Source: Bacteroidales bacterium
GTDB lineage: Bacteria > Bacteroidota > Bacteroidia > Bacteroidales > Bacteroidaceae
Assembly: GCA_004556745.1 (NCBI GenBank)
Contig: SFFY01000006.1
Span: 4,778 to 68,777 of the forward strand
DNA length: 64,000 nucleotides
Direction: 5' to 3'
The notes beneath the pieces were generated by a model. The model was given only the letters and a program-made list of their open reading frames with translations, was not told the DNA's origin and made no database searches. Of this stretch, positions 8,744 through 15,939 are shown in pieces (positions within the stretch are counted from its first letter, which is position 1; the number at the start of each line of letters is the position of its first letter). The translations under genes were made by a program, and so were the position numbers.

Positions 8744-9673
8744 CTAAAATATCCGCCCCTCCAATCCGGGGTTAAGGCGCAATGTTTCATCTAAATCCTC
8801 GCCGAGCATTATCCAAAGGATGGGTGTGCCGCGCCGCTCCATGCCTCTGAACCACGTCATCTGCCTTTTGGCAAACTGATGGATGGCTATTTCAAGTTGC
8901 GCGGCCATTTCGTCGAAGGTAATTTGCCCCGTGACGTAGAGCGTCACATATTTATACTCCAAGCCGTAATAGATGAGGTCTTCAGGTTTGATGCCTTCGG
9001 CGAGCAGTCGCTCCACCTCGCCGCACATGCCTTCGTCGAGGCGCTTGCGGAGCCTTTGGCTGATGCGCTCGCGGCGCACCTCACGGCTCACGTCCACGCC
9101 GAGCGTCAGGCTCTCTATCTTGGGGAAGGGGCGGCGGTCGAGCGGCGTTTGGCGATAATATTCCTCAATCTCTATGGCGCGTATGGCTCGTTGCGCCGTG
9201 TCCACGTCGGTCGTATTGTGCAGCGACTTGTACGTAGCGAGCAGTGCCGTGAGTTCTTCGAGCGACTTATCAGCCAACCTTTCGCGCAATTCGGGATTTT
9301 GCGGCACAGGACTTAGCCTGTATGCCCGCAGCACGCTCTCGATATACAGACCCGTGCCGCCGCAGAGCACTGCCTTACGGCCGCGCCGGCGAATGTCGTT
9401 GTAGGCTTCGAGAAAGTCGCGCTGGTACTCAAATACGTTGTATTTCGTGCCGGGTTCGGCAATGTCTATCAAATGGTACGGCACGCTGTAGTCGCCGATG
9501 CGGTAGTCGGCCAAGTCCTTGCCCGTGCCGAGGTCCATGCGGCGGTACACCTGCCGGCTGTCGCCGCTGATGATTTCAGCGCCGAGGCGGTCGGCCAACT
9601 GCACGGCAAAGCGCGTCTTGCCCGAGGCCGTGGGGCCTAAAACGGTAATAAGGTCGTAGGACTTTTGCTCCAT
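8744..9673 (-). CDS. miaA: tRNA dimethylallyltransferase
   Basis: 309 residues, the usual length. The N-terminal P-loop is GPTASGKT (12-19), followed by the family motifs DSRQVYRRMDLGTGK, PYHLIDIAEPG, GGTGLYIESVL and AQRAIRAIEI. The C-terminal part includes GLEYKYVTLYVTGQ and KRQMTWFRGM. It transfers a dimethylallyl group to N6 of A37 in tRNAs that read UNN codons, aiding decoding fidelity. The gene directly abuts the metallo-hydrolase gene upstream and sits 9 nt before the lipid kinase, in the same operon as rsmG. Confidence 0.97.
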   Translation of the reverse strand: MEQKSYDLITVLGPTASGKTRFAVQLADRLGAEIISGDSRQVYRRMDLGTGKDLADYRIGDYSVPYHLIDIAEPGTKYNVFEYQRDFLEAYNDIRRRGRKAVLCGGTGLYIESVLRAYRLSPVPQNPELRERLADKSLEELTALLATYKSLHNTTDVDTAQRAIRAIEIEEYYRQTPLDRRPFPKIESLTLGVDVSREVRRERISQRLRKRLDEGMCGEVERLLAEGIKPEDLIYYGLEYKYVTLYVTGQITFDEMAAQLEIAIHQFAKRQMTWFRGMERRGTPILWIMLGEDLDETLRLNPGLEGRIF

Positions 9674-10324
9674 TTATCGCAACATCATGTTATTCATACG
9701 CTCGTAGCCGATGGTCGTACCCGGCCCGTGCCCGGGCAGCACTTTTACCTCTTCGGGCAGCGTGAGGATTTTTTCCAACAGAGCCGTCACGAGGCTGTCG
9801 GCATCGCCTCCGGGCAGGTCGCAGCGACCGATGCTGCAACGGAACAGGCTGTCGCCCGTCAGCAGCAAGCCTTCCTCTTCGCAATAAAAGCACACGCCGC
9901 CCGGAGTGTGGCCCGGCGTGGCAATGACGCGCAAGGCATGGGAACCGAAACTGATTGCATCTCCTTCGCGAAACGTCTGGCCGAGCGCGGGCAACTGCAA
10001 GGGGAAAGCGCGGTGAAGGAACGCCTGCATTTGCGACACGGCCTGATGATAGGTTTCCACTTCGTCGGCCGATATTTCGGGCAGCACGCCCCACGTGTCG
10101 CTGCAAAACTGTGCGCCAAAAAGGTGGTCAAAATGGGCGTGCGTGTTGAGCAAATGCTTTACTGTCAAATCGTTCTCGGCCACAAACGCGCGTATCTGCT
10201 CTTGCTCTGCCGGCGAATACGCACCGCAGTCCACGATTACCGCCTCGCGGCTTTCGTCCCAAAGCAGATAGCAATTCTCTTCAATAAAGTTGACAGTAAA
10301 TATCTTGTAATTGAGCGTGCTCAT
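9674..10324 (-). CDS. Metallo-beta-lactamase-fold hydrolase (glyoxalase II-like)
   Basis: 216 residues. It has the metal-binding THAHFDHLFG motif (HxHxDH), a downstream TPGHTPGG histidine, LLTGDSLFR with the bridging Asp, and a terminal VLPGHGPGTTIGYE. This arrangement is typical of the small YcbL/glyoxalase II-like subfamily, which hydrolyses thioesters; the true substrate is unknown. It is cytoplasmic, with no signal peptide. It lies between rsmG (21 nt upstream) and miaA (directly adjacent), pointing to one operon. Confidence 0.88.
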   Translation of the reverse strand: MSTLNYKIFTVNFIEENCYLLWDESREAVIVDCGAYSPAEQEQIRAFVAENDLTVKHLLNTHAHFDHLFGAQFCSDTWGVLPEISADEVETYHQAVSQMQAFLHRAFPLQLPALGQTFREGDAISFGSHALRVIATPGHTPGGVCFYCEEEGLLLTGDSLFRCSIGRCDLPGGDADSLVTALLEKILTLPEEVKVLPGHGPGTTIGYERMNNMMLR

Positions 10325-10345
10325 CTTTTTTGAAAATAATATAAT

Positions 10346-10969
10346 CTACCGGCACGGCACATATACCGCGCTTTTCGTTTCAAAAAATTCTTCTTGGAAA
10401 TACCCTGACAAGGGCCACGCCACAGCCGTCTTGCGCAGCGGACTGAGTTCCTCGGCGAGGTCGCCGCCTTTCAGACAGATCAGTCCGTTGGGCAGGGCGT
10501 TAGTGCCGCCGGGGCGCACGTTCTTGCGCACGAGTTTGAACAAATCGTTTAGGTTCATCACGGCACGGCTCACCACAAAGTCGAACTTTCCTTTTTCCTC
10601 AATCACGTTGCGGTGCACCGCCGTCACATTTTCCAGTCCCAGCGCGTCAGCCACCGCCTGCGCCACGCGCACCTTCTTGCCGATGCTGTCAATCAGGTAG
10701 AACCTGCATTCAGGAAACAAGATGGCAAGGGGAATGCCGGGGAAACCGCCGCCCGTGCCGATGTCCATTATTTCGGTGCCGGGGCGGAAGTTGATCACCT
10801 TGGCAATGCCCAAGGAATGCAGTACGTGGTGGGGATAAAGGTTGTCGATGTCCTTACGCGAGATAACGTTAATCTTTGCGTTCCAGTCGCGGTAGAGCGC
10901 ATCGAGCATGGCAAAGCGTTCCGTCTGTTGCGGCGTAAGGTTAGGAAAATATTTCTGAATGAGTTGCAT
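10346..10969 (-). CDS. rsmG: 16S rRNA (guanine-527-N7) methyltransferase
   Basis: 207 residues from the ATG at 10967-10969 (MQLIQKYFPNL), the normal length. An upstream in-frame ATG at 11035 would add 22 residues not typical of the family and would begin inside a hairpin repeat, so I prefer 10969. The SAM-binding motif MDIGTGGGFPGIPLAI, an acidic strand end (FYLIDSIGKKV) and FDFVVSRAV are diagnostic. It methylates G527 of 16S rRNA. It is the first gene of the minus-strand operon reaching DUF4494. The repeat at 11028-11102 may supply its -7 promoter box. Confidence 0.95.
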   Translation of the reverse strand: MQLIQKYFPNLTPQQTERFAMLDALYRDWNAKINVISRKDIDNLYPHHVLHSLGIAKVINFRPGTEIMDIGTGGGFPGIPLAILFPECRFYLIDSIGKKVRVAQAVADALGLENVTAVHRNVIEEKGKFDFVVSRAVMNLNDLFKLVRKNVRPGGTNALPNGLICLKGGDLAEELSPLRKTAVAWPLSGYFQEEFFETKSAVYVPCR

Positions 10970-11027
10970 AAACTTGAAAGTCGGAGAGTGCGGGACGAAG
11001 CAGATATATAAACCTGAACTAATAATC

Positions 11028-11102
11028 TTTTGCAAAGATAGTGCAAGGTAAGCGCAATAAAACTCGTTTTAATTGCCGAACCGCAGCCTATCTTATGCAA
11101 AA
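11028..11102. repeat. Nested-hairpin repeat, copy 1
   Basis: Outer arms TTTTGCAAAGATAG (11028-11041) and CTATCTTATGCAAAA (11088-11102) pair. Inside, GCAAT, an AAAAC/GTTTT inner stem, an A bulge and ATTGC form a second hairpin (11054-11076), followed by the conserved GCCGAACCGCAGCC. Other copies are at 12454-12511, 12517-12574 and 50805-50889. On the minus strand the left arm reads TATCTTTG, a match to the TAnnTTTG -7 box, about 64 bp upstream of rsmG. Confidence 0.85.
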
Positions 11103-11175
11103 GTACGCAAAACTTCTTACTTTGCTGGGGCAAAAGTGCGATTATCTACGCAGGAAACGCCAAACGCACCAAATT

Positions 11176-12297
11176 TTATTTTATAAACTCCCTATAATTT
11201 TCAGGCGACACGACAGTAAAGGGCGTGTCGGGGTAAGCTTCTGAAAAGTTTGCCGGCAATACCGCCTTCGTTTTGCTGTTCCATTTGAACTCAAATGCTT
11301 GCAGCCTACCGTCCTGTTCCTCAACGAGATCTATTTCCCGCTGACTATGCGTGCGCCAAAAGTAAAGACGGGCATAATTGCGGGCGTAGGCATTACGTTT
11401 CCTGCGTTCGCTGACGAGCAAGTTTTCCCAAAGTGCACCCACATCGCTCCGCAGATTCAGAGGTGCGAAGTTGGCGAGCACGGCATTGCGGATGCCATTG
11501 TCTACAAAATAAATCTTTTTCCCTTTCTTGATTTCATTGCGCAGGTTGCGGCTGAAAGAGTCGAGCCGGAATATCACGTAGCATTTTTCGAGCAACCCGA
11601 TGTAACTTTCCACCGTGGCCTTGTCTATGCCCAGCAATCCCGACAATTCGTTATAAGACACCTCGCTCCCTACCTGCAACGCCAACGCCACGAGCAACTT
11701 ATGCAACACTTCGGGACGCTTCACGCCTTTATACGCAAGCAGGTCTTTATACAAATAGTCGTTTGCCAGCGTCATCAAAGTGCGCTTGGCGTCGGAAAGG
11801 TCGGTCACGACCTCCGGGTAAAAGCCGTAAATAAGCCTTTGCTCCAACAGGCGGTGCTCCTCGCGGCGGCCATTGTGCGCTATGAGTTCGGGCAGTGAAA
11901 GCGGAAAGAGTTCGTAGTCAATGTGCCTGCCAGTGGCGGGTTCTTTAATGCCTTCCAAGAGCTCCAACGACGAAGACCCCGTCACGACGATCGGCACCGA
12001 GAGTTTCAGGTCGCCAATCATTTTTATCGTCATACCGATGTCGGTCACACGCTGTGCCTCGTCAATCAGCACGAAGTCGTAACCCGCGAGCAGCGCGGCC
12101 AGCTCCGTCGAAGTTTTATGTTCCAAATCCGCCCTGTCGTCGTAGTTGTCGCAGTTCAGATGCAGCACGCGCTGCCGCCCCTTAGCGAGTTCGTGCGCAA
12201 GGGTCGTTTTACCGACTTGGCGCGCTCCCATGAGCAATACGATTTTCTCCTTTTTGAAATCATCAATAATGCTTTTGCTTACAATTCTTTCAATCAT
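11176..12297 (-). CDS. AAA-type ATPase with C-terminal DUF4143 domain
   Basis: 373 residues from the ATG at 12295-12297 (MIERIVSK). An upstream ATG at 12339 would lie inside the promoter's -7 box, so 12297 is the real start. Walker A is GARQVGKT and Walker B is DFVLIDEAQ; a VTGSSSLEL sensor-like segment follows. The C-terminal DUF4143 part contains the winged-helix-like region (YNELSGLLGIDKATVESYIGLLEKCYVI) and a nuclease-like strand pair (YFWRTHSQREIDLVEE, FEFKWNSK) resembling PD-(D/E)XK folds. These proteins are common and mobile in Bacteroidetes and archaea; the role is unknown. The gene stands alone among repeats. Confidence 0.88.
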   Translation of the reverse strand: MIERIVSKSIIDDFKKEKIVLLMGARQVGKTTLAHELAKGRQRVLHLNCDNYDDRADLEHKTSTELAALLAGYDFVLIDEAQRVTDIGMTIKMIGDLKLSVPIVVTGSSSLELLEGIKEPATGRHIDYELFPLSLPELIAHNGRREEHRLLEQRLIYGFYPEVVTDLSDAKRTLMTLANDYLYKDLLAYKGVKRPEVLHKLLVALALQVGSEVSYNELSGLLGIDKATVESYIGLLEKCYVIFRLDSFSRNLRNEIKKGKKIYFVDNGIRNAVLANFAPLNLRSDVGALWENLLVSERRKRNAYARNYARLYFWRTHSQREIDLVEEQDGRLQAFEFKWNSKTKAVLPANFSEAYPDTPFTVVSPENYREFIK

Positions 12298-12336
12298 AGC
12301 CGTAAGTCTCTCTATTTGAATAGATTTTTCACCTTG

Positions 12337-12368
12337 CAAATATAAGAAGTTATTGTCAATTCCCCAAA
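12337..12368 (-). promoter_or_regulatory. Promoter of the DUF4143 ATPase gene
   Basis: On the minus strand TTTG (complement of 12365-12368), 20 bp, TATATTTG (complement of 12337-12344). Both boxes fit the Bacteroidetes consensus. The predicted start near 12330 leaves a leader of about 33 nt and fixes the start codon at 12297. Confidence 0.8.
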
Positions 12369-12377
12369 TTATATACG

Positions 12378-12443
12378 AATTTAGCGATTACAATCCCCAA
12401 ATTCACTATAAATTTAGCGATTACAATCCCCAAATTCACTATG
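12378..12443. repeat. Two 33-bp direct repeats upstream of the ATPase promoter
   Basis: Units at 12378-12410 and 12411-12443 begin AATTTAGCGATTACAATCC and are almost identical. Each contains CAATCCCCAAATT, which resembles the -33 context of the ATPase promoter (CAATTCCCCAAATT at 12358-12371). An inverted version (AAATTGGGGAATTG) follows at 12444-12457. They look like duplicated promoter-upstream or operator units. Confidence 0.75.
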
Positions 12444-12453
12444 AAATTGGGGA

Positions 12454-12511
12454 ATTGGCGTGCAAGCGAGGGCAATTAAGTATACTTAAATTGCCGAGCG
12501 CAGCCGACAAT
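12454..12511. repeat. Nested-hairpin repeat, copy 2 (tandem pair, first)
   Basis: ATTGGCG and CGACAAT form the outer ends. TGCAAG, then GGCAAT, the inner palindrome TAAGTATACTTA, a bulged A, ATTGCC, and the conserved GCCGAGCGCAGCC shoulder follow. It is the same architecture as 11028-11102 with a different inner stem. Confidence 0.85.
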
Positions 12512-12516
12512 ATGTA

Positions 12517-12574
12517 ATTGGCGTGCAAGCGAGGGCAATTAAGTATACTTAAATTGCCGAGCGCAGCCGACAAT
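12517..12574. repeat. Nested-hairpin repeat, copy 3 (tandem pair, second)
   Basis: Identical in sequence to the preceding copy, with a 63-bp period between the two. This indicates a recent tandem duplication. Confidence 0.85.
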
Positions 12575-13199
12575 ATGCAATAGGCTGATTAAAATCAAGC
12601 GGGTGATGCCAAGAAGCGCGTCTCATCCCCACCCTATCAGCCCGCGCCCGCAGACTTCGCCCACCACAAGGGTTTGGCAAGGAACTGCTACCGCAAATTG
12701 CGCTTGCGAGGAAGCGAGGAGGAAGGCAAAACTTGTTAAGGCCGCGTTTCTTGCTGCGCAGAGCGTTAAGGGCGCGTTTACAATCGTTAAGGCGGGTTTG
12801 CTTAAAAGTTTAGGGATAATTAAGACAGCAAAAATTTGCTCCGGGAAAATTTCTGCGAAAATCAAGCAAAATTTCACTTCAAAGCACTTTGGAAAAACTA
12901 TCAAGGAGCAAATTTTTACTATCTTGCTTATAATTTTCACGGCCATATAGGATAGTTTTTGCGCTCATATAGGATAGTTTGCTCCAAAAACGCAGAAAGA
13001 GGAAGAGCGTACGCTCTTCCTCTTTCTGCTGATGCAAAGATAAGACAAACAGTCCGTTTCGCAAAAACGTGTACCGCAGTGCCACGGGCTGGCAAAGCGT
13101 GGGGCGCGCGAACGGCGCGAAGAGATTTTCATGGATACGAAGGGAGATGCCGAACGGCAAGCAAGGACGAGGATTGAAGCCTGAATAGTATTATTTTTG
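12575..13199. other. Gene-free stretch before the exopolysaccharide locus
   Basis: I see no supported gene here. The stretch holds three short divergent repeats of GTTAAGGnCGcGTTT (about 12738-12800). It also has TTTTTACTATC at 12913-12923 and two ATATAGGATAGTTT copies at 12945-12980, sequences that recur in the cassettes at 27297 and 47968. A 38-bp perfect palindrome follows at 12992-13029. Short ORFs on both strands lack any family features. Confidence 0.6.
12992..13029. repeat. 38-bp perfect palindrome
   Basis: Nineteen bases (GCAGAAAGAGGAAGAGCGT) are followed directly by their exact reverse complement, centred on the GTAC at 13009-13012. There is no T tract on the plus strand; on the minus strand GTTTTTGG follows the stem. 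It may be a terminator for minus-strand transcription or a cruciform-forming site. Confidence 0.85.
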
Positions 13200-13207
13200 T
13201 AACTTTG
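13200..13207 (+). promoter_or_regulatory. Possible promoter -7 box of the exopolysaccharide operon
   Basis: TAACTTTG fits TAnnTTTG. An overlapping TATTTTTG lies just upstream at 13192-13199. No TTTG is present at the canonical distance (TTGA at 13174 is 22 bp away). Initiation near 13214 would give a leader of about 125 nt before the first gene. Confidence 0.45.
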
Positions 13208-13338
13208 TGCGCTGCAAATGCCCTTTTGGCATAATTTTCGGACAATAACGCGCCGCTTTTCGCGTTTAACAAGAAGGCAGAAACACAGACTGCTGTAAAT
13301 TTCAGCAAAGGCATACTCAATAATTATATATACCTGAA

Positions 13339-15933
13339 ATGAATAAATCTAACATCATACGAATGACACTACAAGTGCTGAACCACAAGCCAGCATTGGG
13401 CAAAGCAAGTCTCGCCCTGCTTCTTTTCTTCTTCACTTTTGCCGGTGAGGCCCTGGCGCAGTCGTCGATGACGGACAGCCAGATTATGGAATTTGTCGTC
13501 AAGGAAAACGATAAGGGCACGCCTCGCGAAGATATTTTCAAGAAACTCATTGAACGGGGCGTGAGCGTGGACGACATACGGCGCATTCGCGATAAATACG
13601 AAAAGCAGAATAAGAACAACGTGGTGGGCGGACGCAATATTGATGGTTCGCAGACCATTGACCGTATGCGCAAGAACAACGGACAGACACGCCGCGAGGA
13701 CAACGCTGAGAAGAACAAGGACTTCAAGCAGCGGCAGACGGCGGGCAACAAGAGACGCGTGAACAAGAGCGAGATGAACGACTTTCAGCGCAAACGCTAC
13801 GAAGAGCAGGAAATGGACGAGTACGCAGATGCCTTCGACTTTGTGCTGCCCGACTCCCTTGACATGATGTTTCCCGACAAATTGGGAGACGGTAAAGATA
13901 AGGGGAAGAAGAAAGAGGTGTTTGGCCGCAACATCTTCAACAATAAGAACCTCACGTTTGAGAGCGACATGAATGTGGCCATTCCGCAGAACTACCGACT
14001 CGGTCCGGGCGACGCCGTGTACATCGACATTTGGGGCGCATCGGAGCAGAGCGTCACCGCCACTGTGTCGCCCGAAGGCACCATCACGATCGAGGGGTGC
14101 GGCCCAGTGAACGTGAACGGACTGACTGTGGCACAGGCCAACCAGAGGGTGAAGGGAGTGATGCAACGCCACTACGCGGGCTCGAACATTCAGCTCACCG
14201 TGGGACAGACGAAGACGATCAGTGTGAACGTGATGGGCGAGGTGCAAAACCCCGGCACGTACACGCTCTCGGCATTCGCCACCGTGTTCCATGCGCTTTA
14301 CATGGCGGGCGGCACGAACGACATCGGCACGCTGCGCAACATCAAGGTGTATCGCGGCGGCAAGCTGATCTCAACGGTGGACATCTACGACTATATCCTC
14401 AACGGCAACCTGAAAGGCAACGTGCGGCTTGCCTCTGACGACGTGATTGCGGTGGACGCTTACGACTGCCTTGTAGACATCACGGGTAAGGTGAAACGCC
14501 CGATGGTGTACGAAATGAAGTCGAACGAGAGCCTTGCCACCCTGCTCAAATATGCCGGCGGCTTTGCCGGCGATGCCTATGAGGACGTGGTGCACGTGGT
14601 GCGCAAAAAAGGCGGTCGCTTCTCGGTCTATTCGCTCGACGAGTACAGCCGCGCTGACTTCCACATGTGCGACGGCGACTCGGTGGCGGTGGACTCTACG
14701 CTCAACCGCTACACGAATATGGTAGAGGCGAAGGGCGCCGTGATGCGCCCGGGCAAATATCAATTTGGCAGCAGCATCACCACCGTGAGCCAGCTGCTCG
14801 CCACCGCCGGCGGGCTGGCAGAGAACGCCTATGCGGAGCACGCCATTCTGCGCCGCCGCAAAGCCGATCGCTCCTTAGAAGTGCTTAGCATCAATCCCCG
14901 CGCCATTATGGACCACACTCAGCCCGACGTGGCCTTGCAAAATGAGGACGAGCTCTTCGTACCCGACCGCACCGCCGCACAGGAGGAACGCACGCTCACG
15001 ATTGAGGGAGAGGTGATTTACCCCGGCACATACGACTTCGCGGAAAATATGTCGGTGGAAGACCTCATACTGCAAGCCGGCGGACTGAAAGACGCCGCCT
15101 CGCTGGTGAAGGTGGACGTGGCGCGCCGCCAGCGCGACAAGGCTGCCGTGACCTCGAGCAACAACGTGGCGCAGATGTTCAGTTTCAAAATCAAGGACGG
15201 CTTCACTATCGACGGGGAAAAGGATTTTATCTTAGAGCCTTTCGATGAAGTATACGTGCGCCGCTCGCCCGACTACGTGGAGCAGCAGCACGTCACGATA
15301 CAGGGCGAGGTGGCTTTCCCCGGCACATACACTATTACCAAAAAAGGAATGCGCCTCTCGGAACTTATAAATATGTGCGGCGGCATACTGCCCGAAGGCT
15401 ACGCCAAGGGCGCACGCCTCGAGCGCAAGCTCACCGAAGCGGAGAAGATACGCCAAAGGCAGTTGCTGCGGATGTCTACCACGAGCGACTCGCTCGATAT
15501 GAGCAAACTTGAAATCAGCGACATACGCTTCGTGGGTATCTATCTCGACAAGGCTCTGGCCAACCCGGGGAGCGAATGGGACTTGGTGGTGCAGGAGGGC
15601 GACCGCCTCATCGTGCCGCTCTTCAACAACACGGTGAGCGTGCAGGGCGAGGTGATGTACCCCAACACGGTGGGCTTTAAGAAAGGAGAGAAACTCAACT
15701 ATTATATCAACCAGTCGGGCGGCTACAGCCTGCGTGCCAAGAAGGACCGCGTGTTTGCCATTCACATGAACGGCACGGTGACGCGCGTGAAGAGTGCCAA
15801 GGACATCGAGCCGGGCTGCGAAATCCTCGTGCCTGCCAAGCGCAAGCGTCAGCAGCTCTCCATTACCCAAATACTCTCGCTCGGCATGACCTTCGTGACG
15901 CTCGGCAGCGTAATCGTGTCGGTAATGAAATAG
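13339..15933 (+). CDS. SLBB-domain polysaccharide export outer membrane protein
   Basis: 864 residues. A hydrophobic signal segment (about 24-41, ending EALAQ) is followed by a charged helical extension (about 42-200) with a predicted coiled-coil segment. The poly-export domain begins near residue 215 with YRLGPGDAVYIDIWGAS. It is followed by about six SLBB repeats, each announced by V.GEV..PGTY or a close variant, and a C-terminal hydrophobic stretch (LSLGMTFVTLGSVIVSVM). It should form the Wza-like export channel for a surface polysaccharide. At 864 residues it is much longer than classical Wza, as is usual in Bacteroidetes. It is the first gene of the locus, 6 nt before the flippase. Confidence 0.92.
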   Translation: MNKSNIIRMTLQVLNHKPALGKASLALLLFFFTFAGEALAQSSMTDSQIMEFVVKENDKGTPREDIFKKLIERGVSVDDIRRIRDKYEKQNKNNVVGGRNIDGSQTIDRMRKNNGQTRREDNAEKNKDFKQRQTAGNKRRVNKSEMNDFQRKRYEEQEMDEYADAFDFVLPDSLDMMFPDKLGDGKDKGKKKEVFGRNIFNNKNLTFESDMNVAIPQNYRLGPGDAVYIDIWGASEQSVTATVSPEGTITIEGCGPVNVNGLTVAQANQRVKGVMQRHYAGSNIQLTVGQTKTISVNVMGEVQNPGTYTLSAFATVFHALYMAGGTNDIGTLRNIKVYRGGKLISTVDIYDYILNGNLKGNVRLASDDVIAVDAYDCLVDITGKVKRPMVYEMKSNESLATLLKYAGGFAGDAYEDVVHVVRKKGGRFSVYSLDEYSRADFHMCDGDSVAVDSTLNRYTNMVEAKGAVMRPGKYQFGSSITTVSQLLATAGGLAENAYAEHAILRRRKADRSLEVLSINPRAIMDHTQPDVALQNEDELFVPDRTAAQEERTLTIEGEVIYPGTYDFAENMSVEDLILQAGGLKDAASLVKVDVARRQRDKAAVTSSNNVAQMFSFKIKDGFTIDGEKDFILEPFDEVYVRRSPDYVEQQHVTIQGEVAFPGTYTITKKGMRLSELINMCGGILPEGYAKGARLERKLTEAEKIRQRQLLRMSTTSDSLDMSKLEISDIRFVGIYLDKALANPGSEWDLVVQEGDRLIVPLFNNTVSVQGEVMYPNTVGFKKGEKLNYYINQSGGYSLRAKKDRVFAIHMNGTVTRVKSAKDIEPGCEILVPAKRKRQQLSITQILSLGMTFVTLGSVIVSVMK

Positions 15934-15939
15934 CGGCGC

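Noticed and set aside
10970..11035. Longer N-terminus for RsmG starting at 11035
   Set aside because: It would add 22 residues not seen in the family and begin within the hairpin repeat; the ATG at 10967-10969 fits the usual start.
12603..12950. A 115-codon plus-strand ORF (and a 107-codon ORF on the opposite strand) in the large gap
   Set aside because: Biased composition, no family features, no promoter or partner genes; the sequence overlaps non-coding repeats.
13216..13230. TGGCATAATTTTCGG before the exopolysaccharide operon as a sigma-54 promoter
   Set aside because: The -12 element has GG instead of GC and other mismatches; the match is weak compared with the htpG site.
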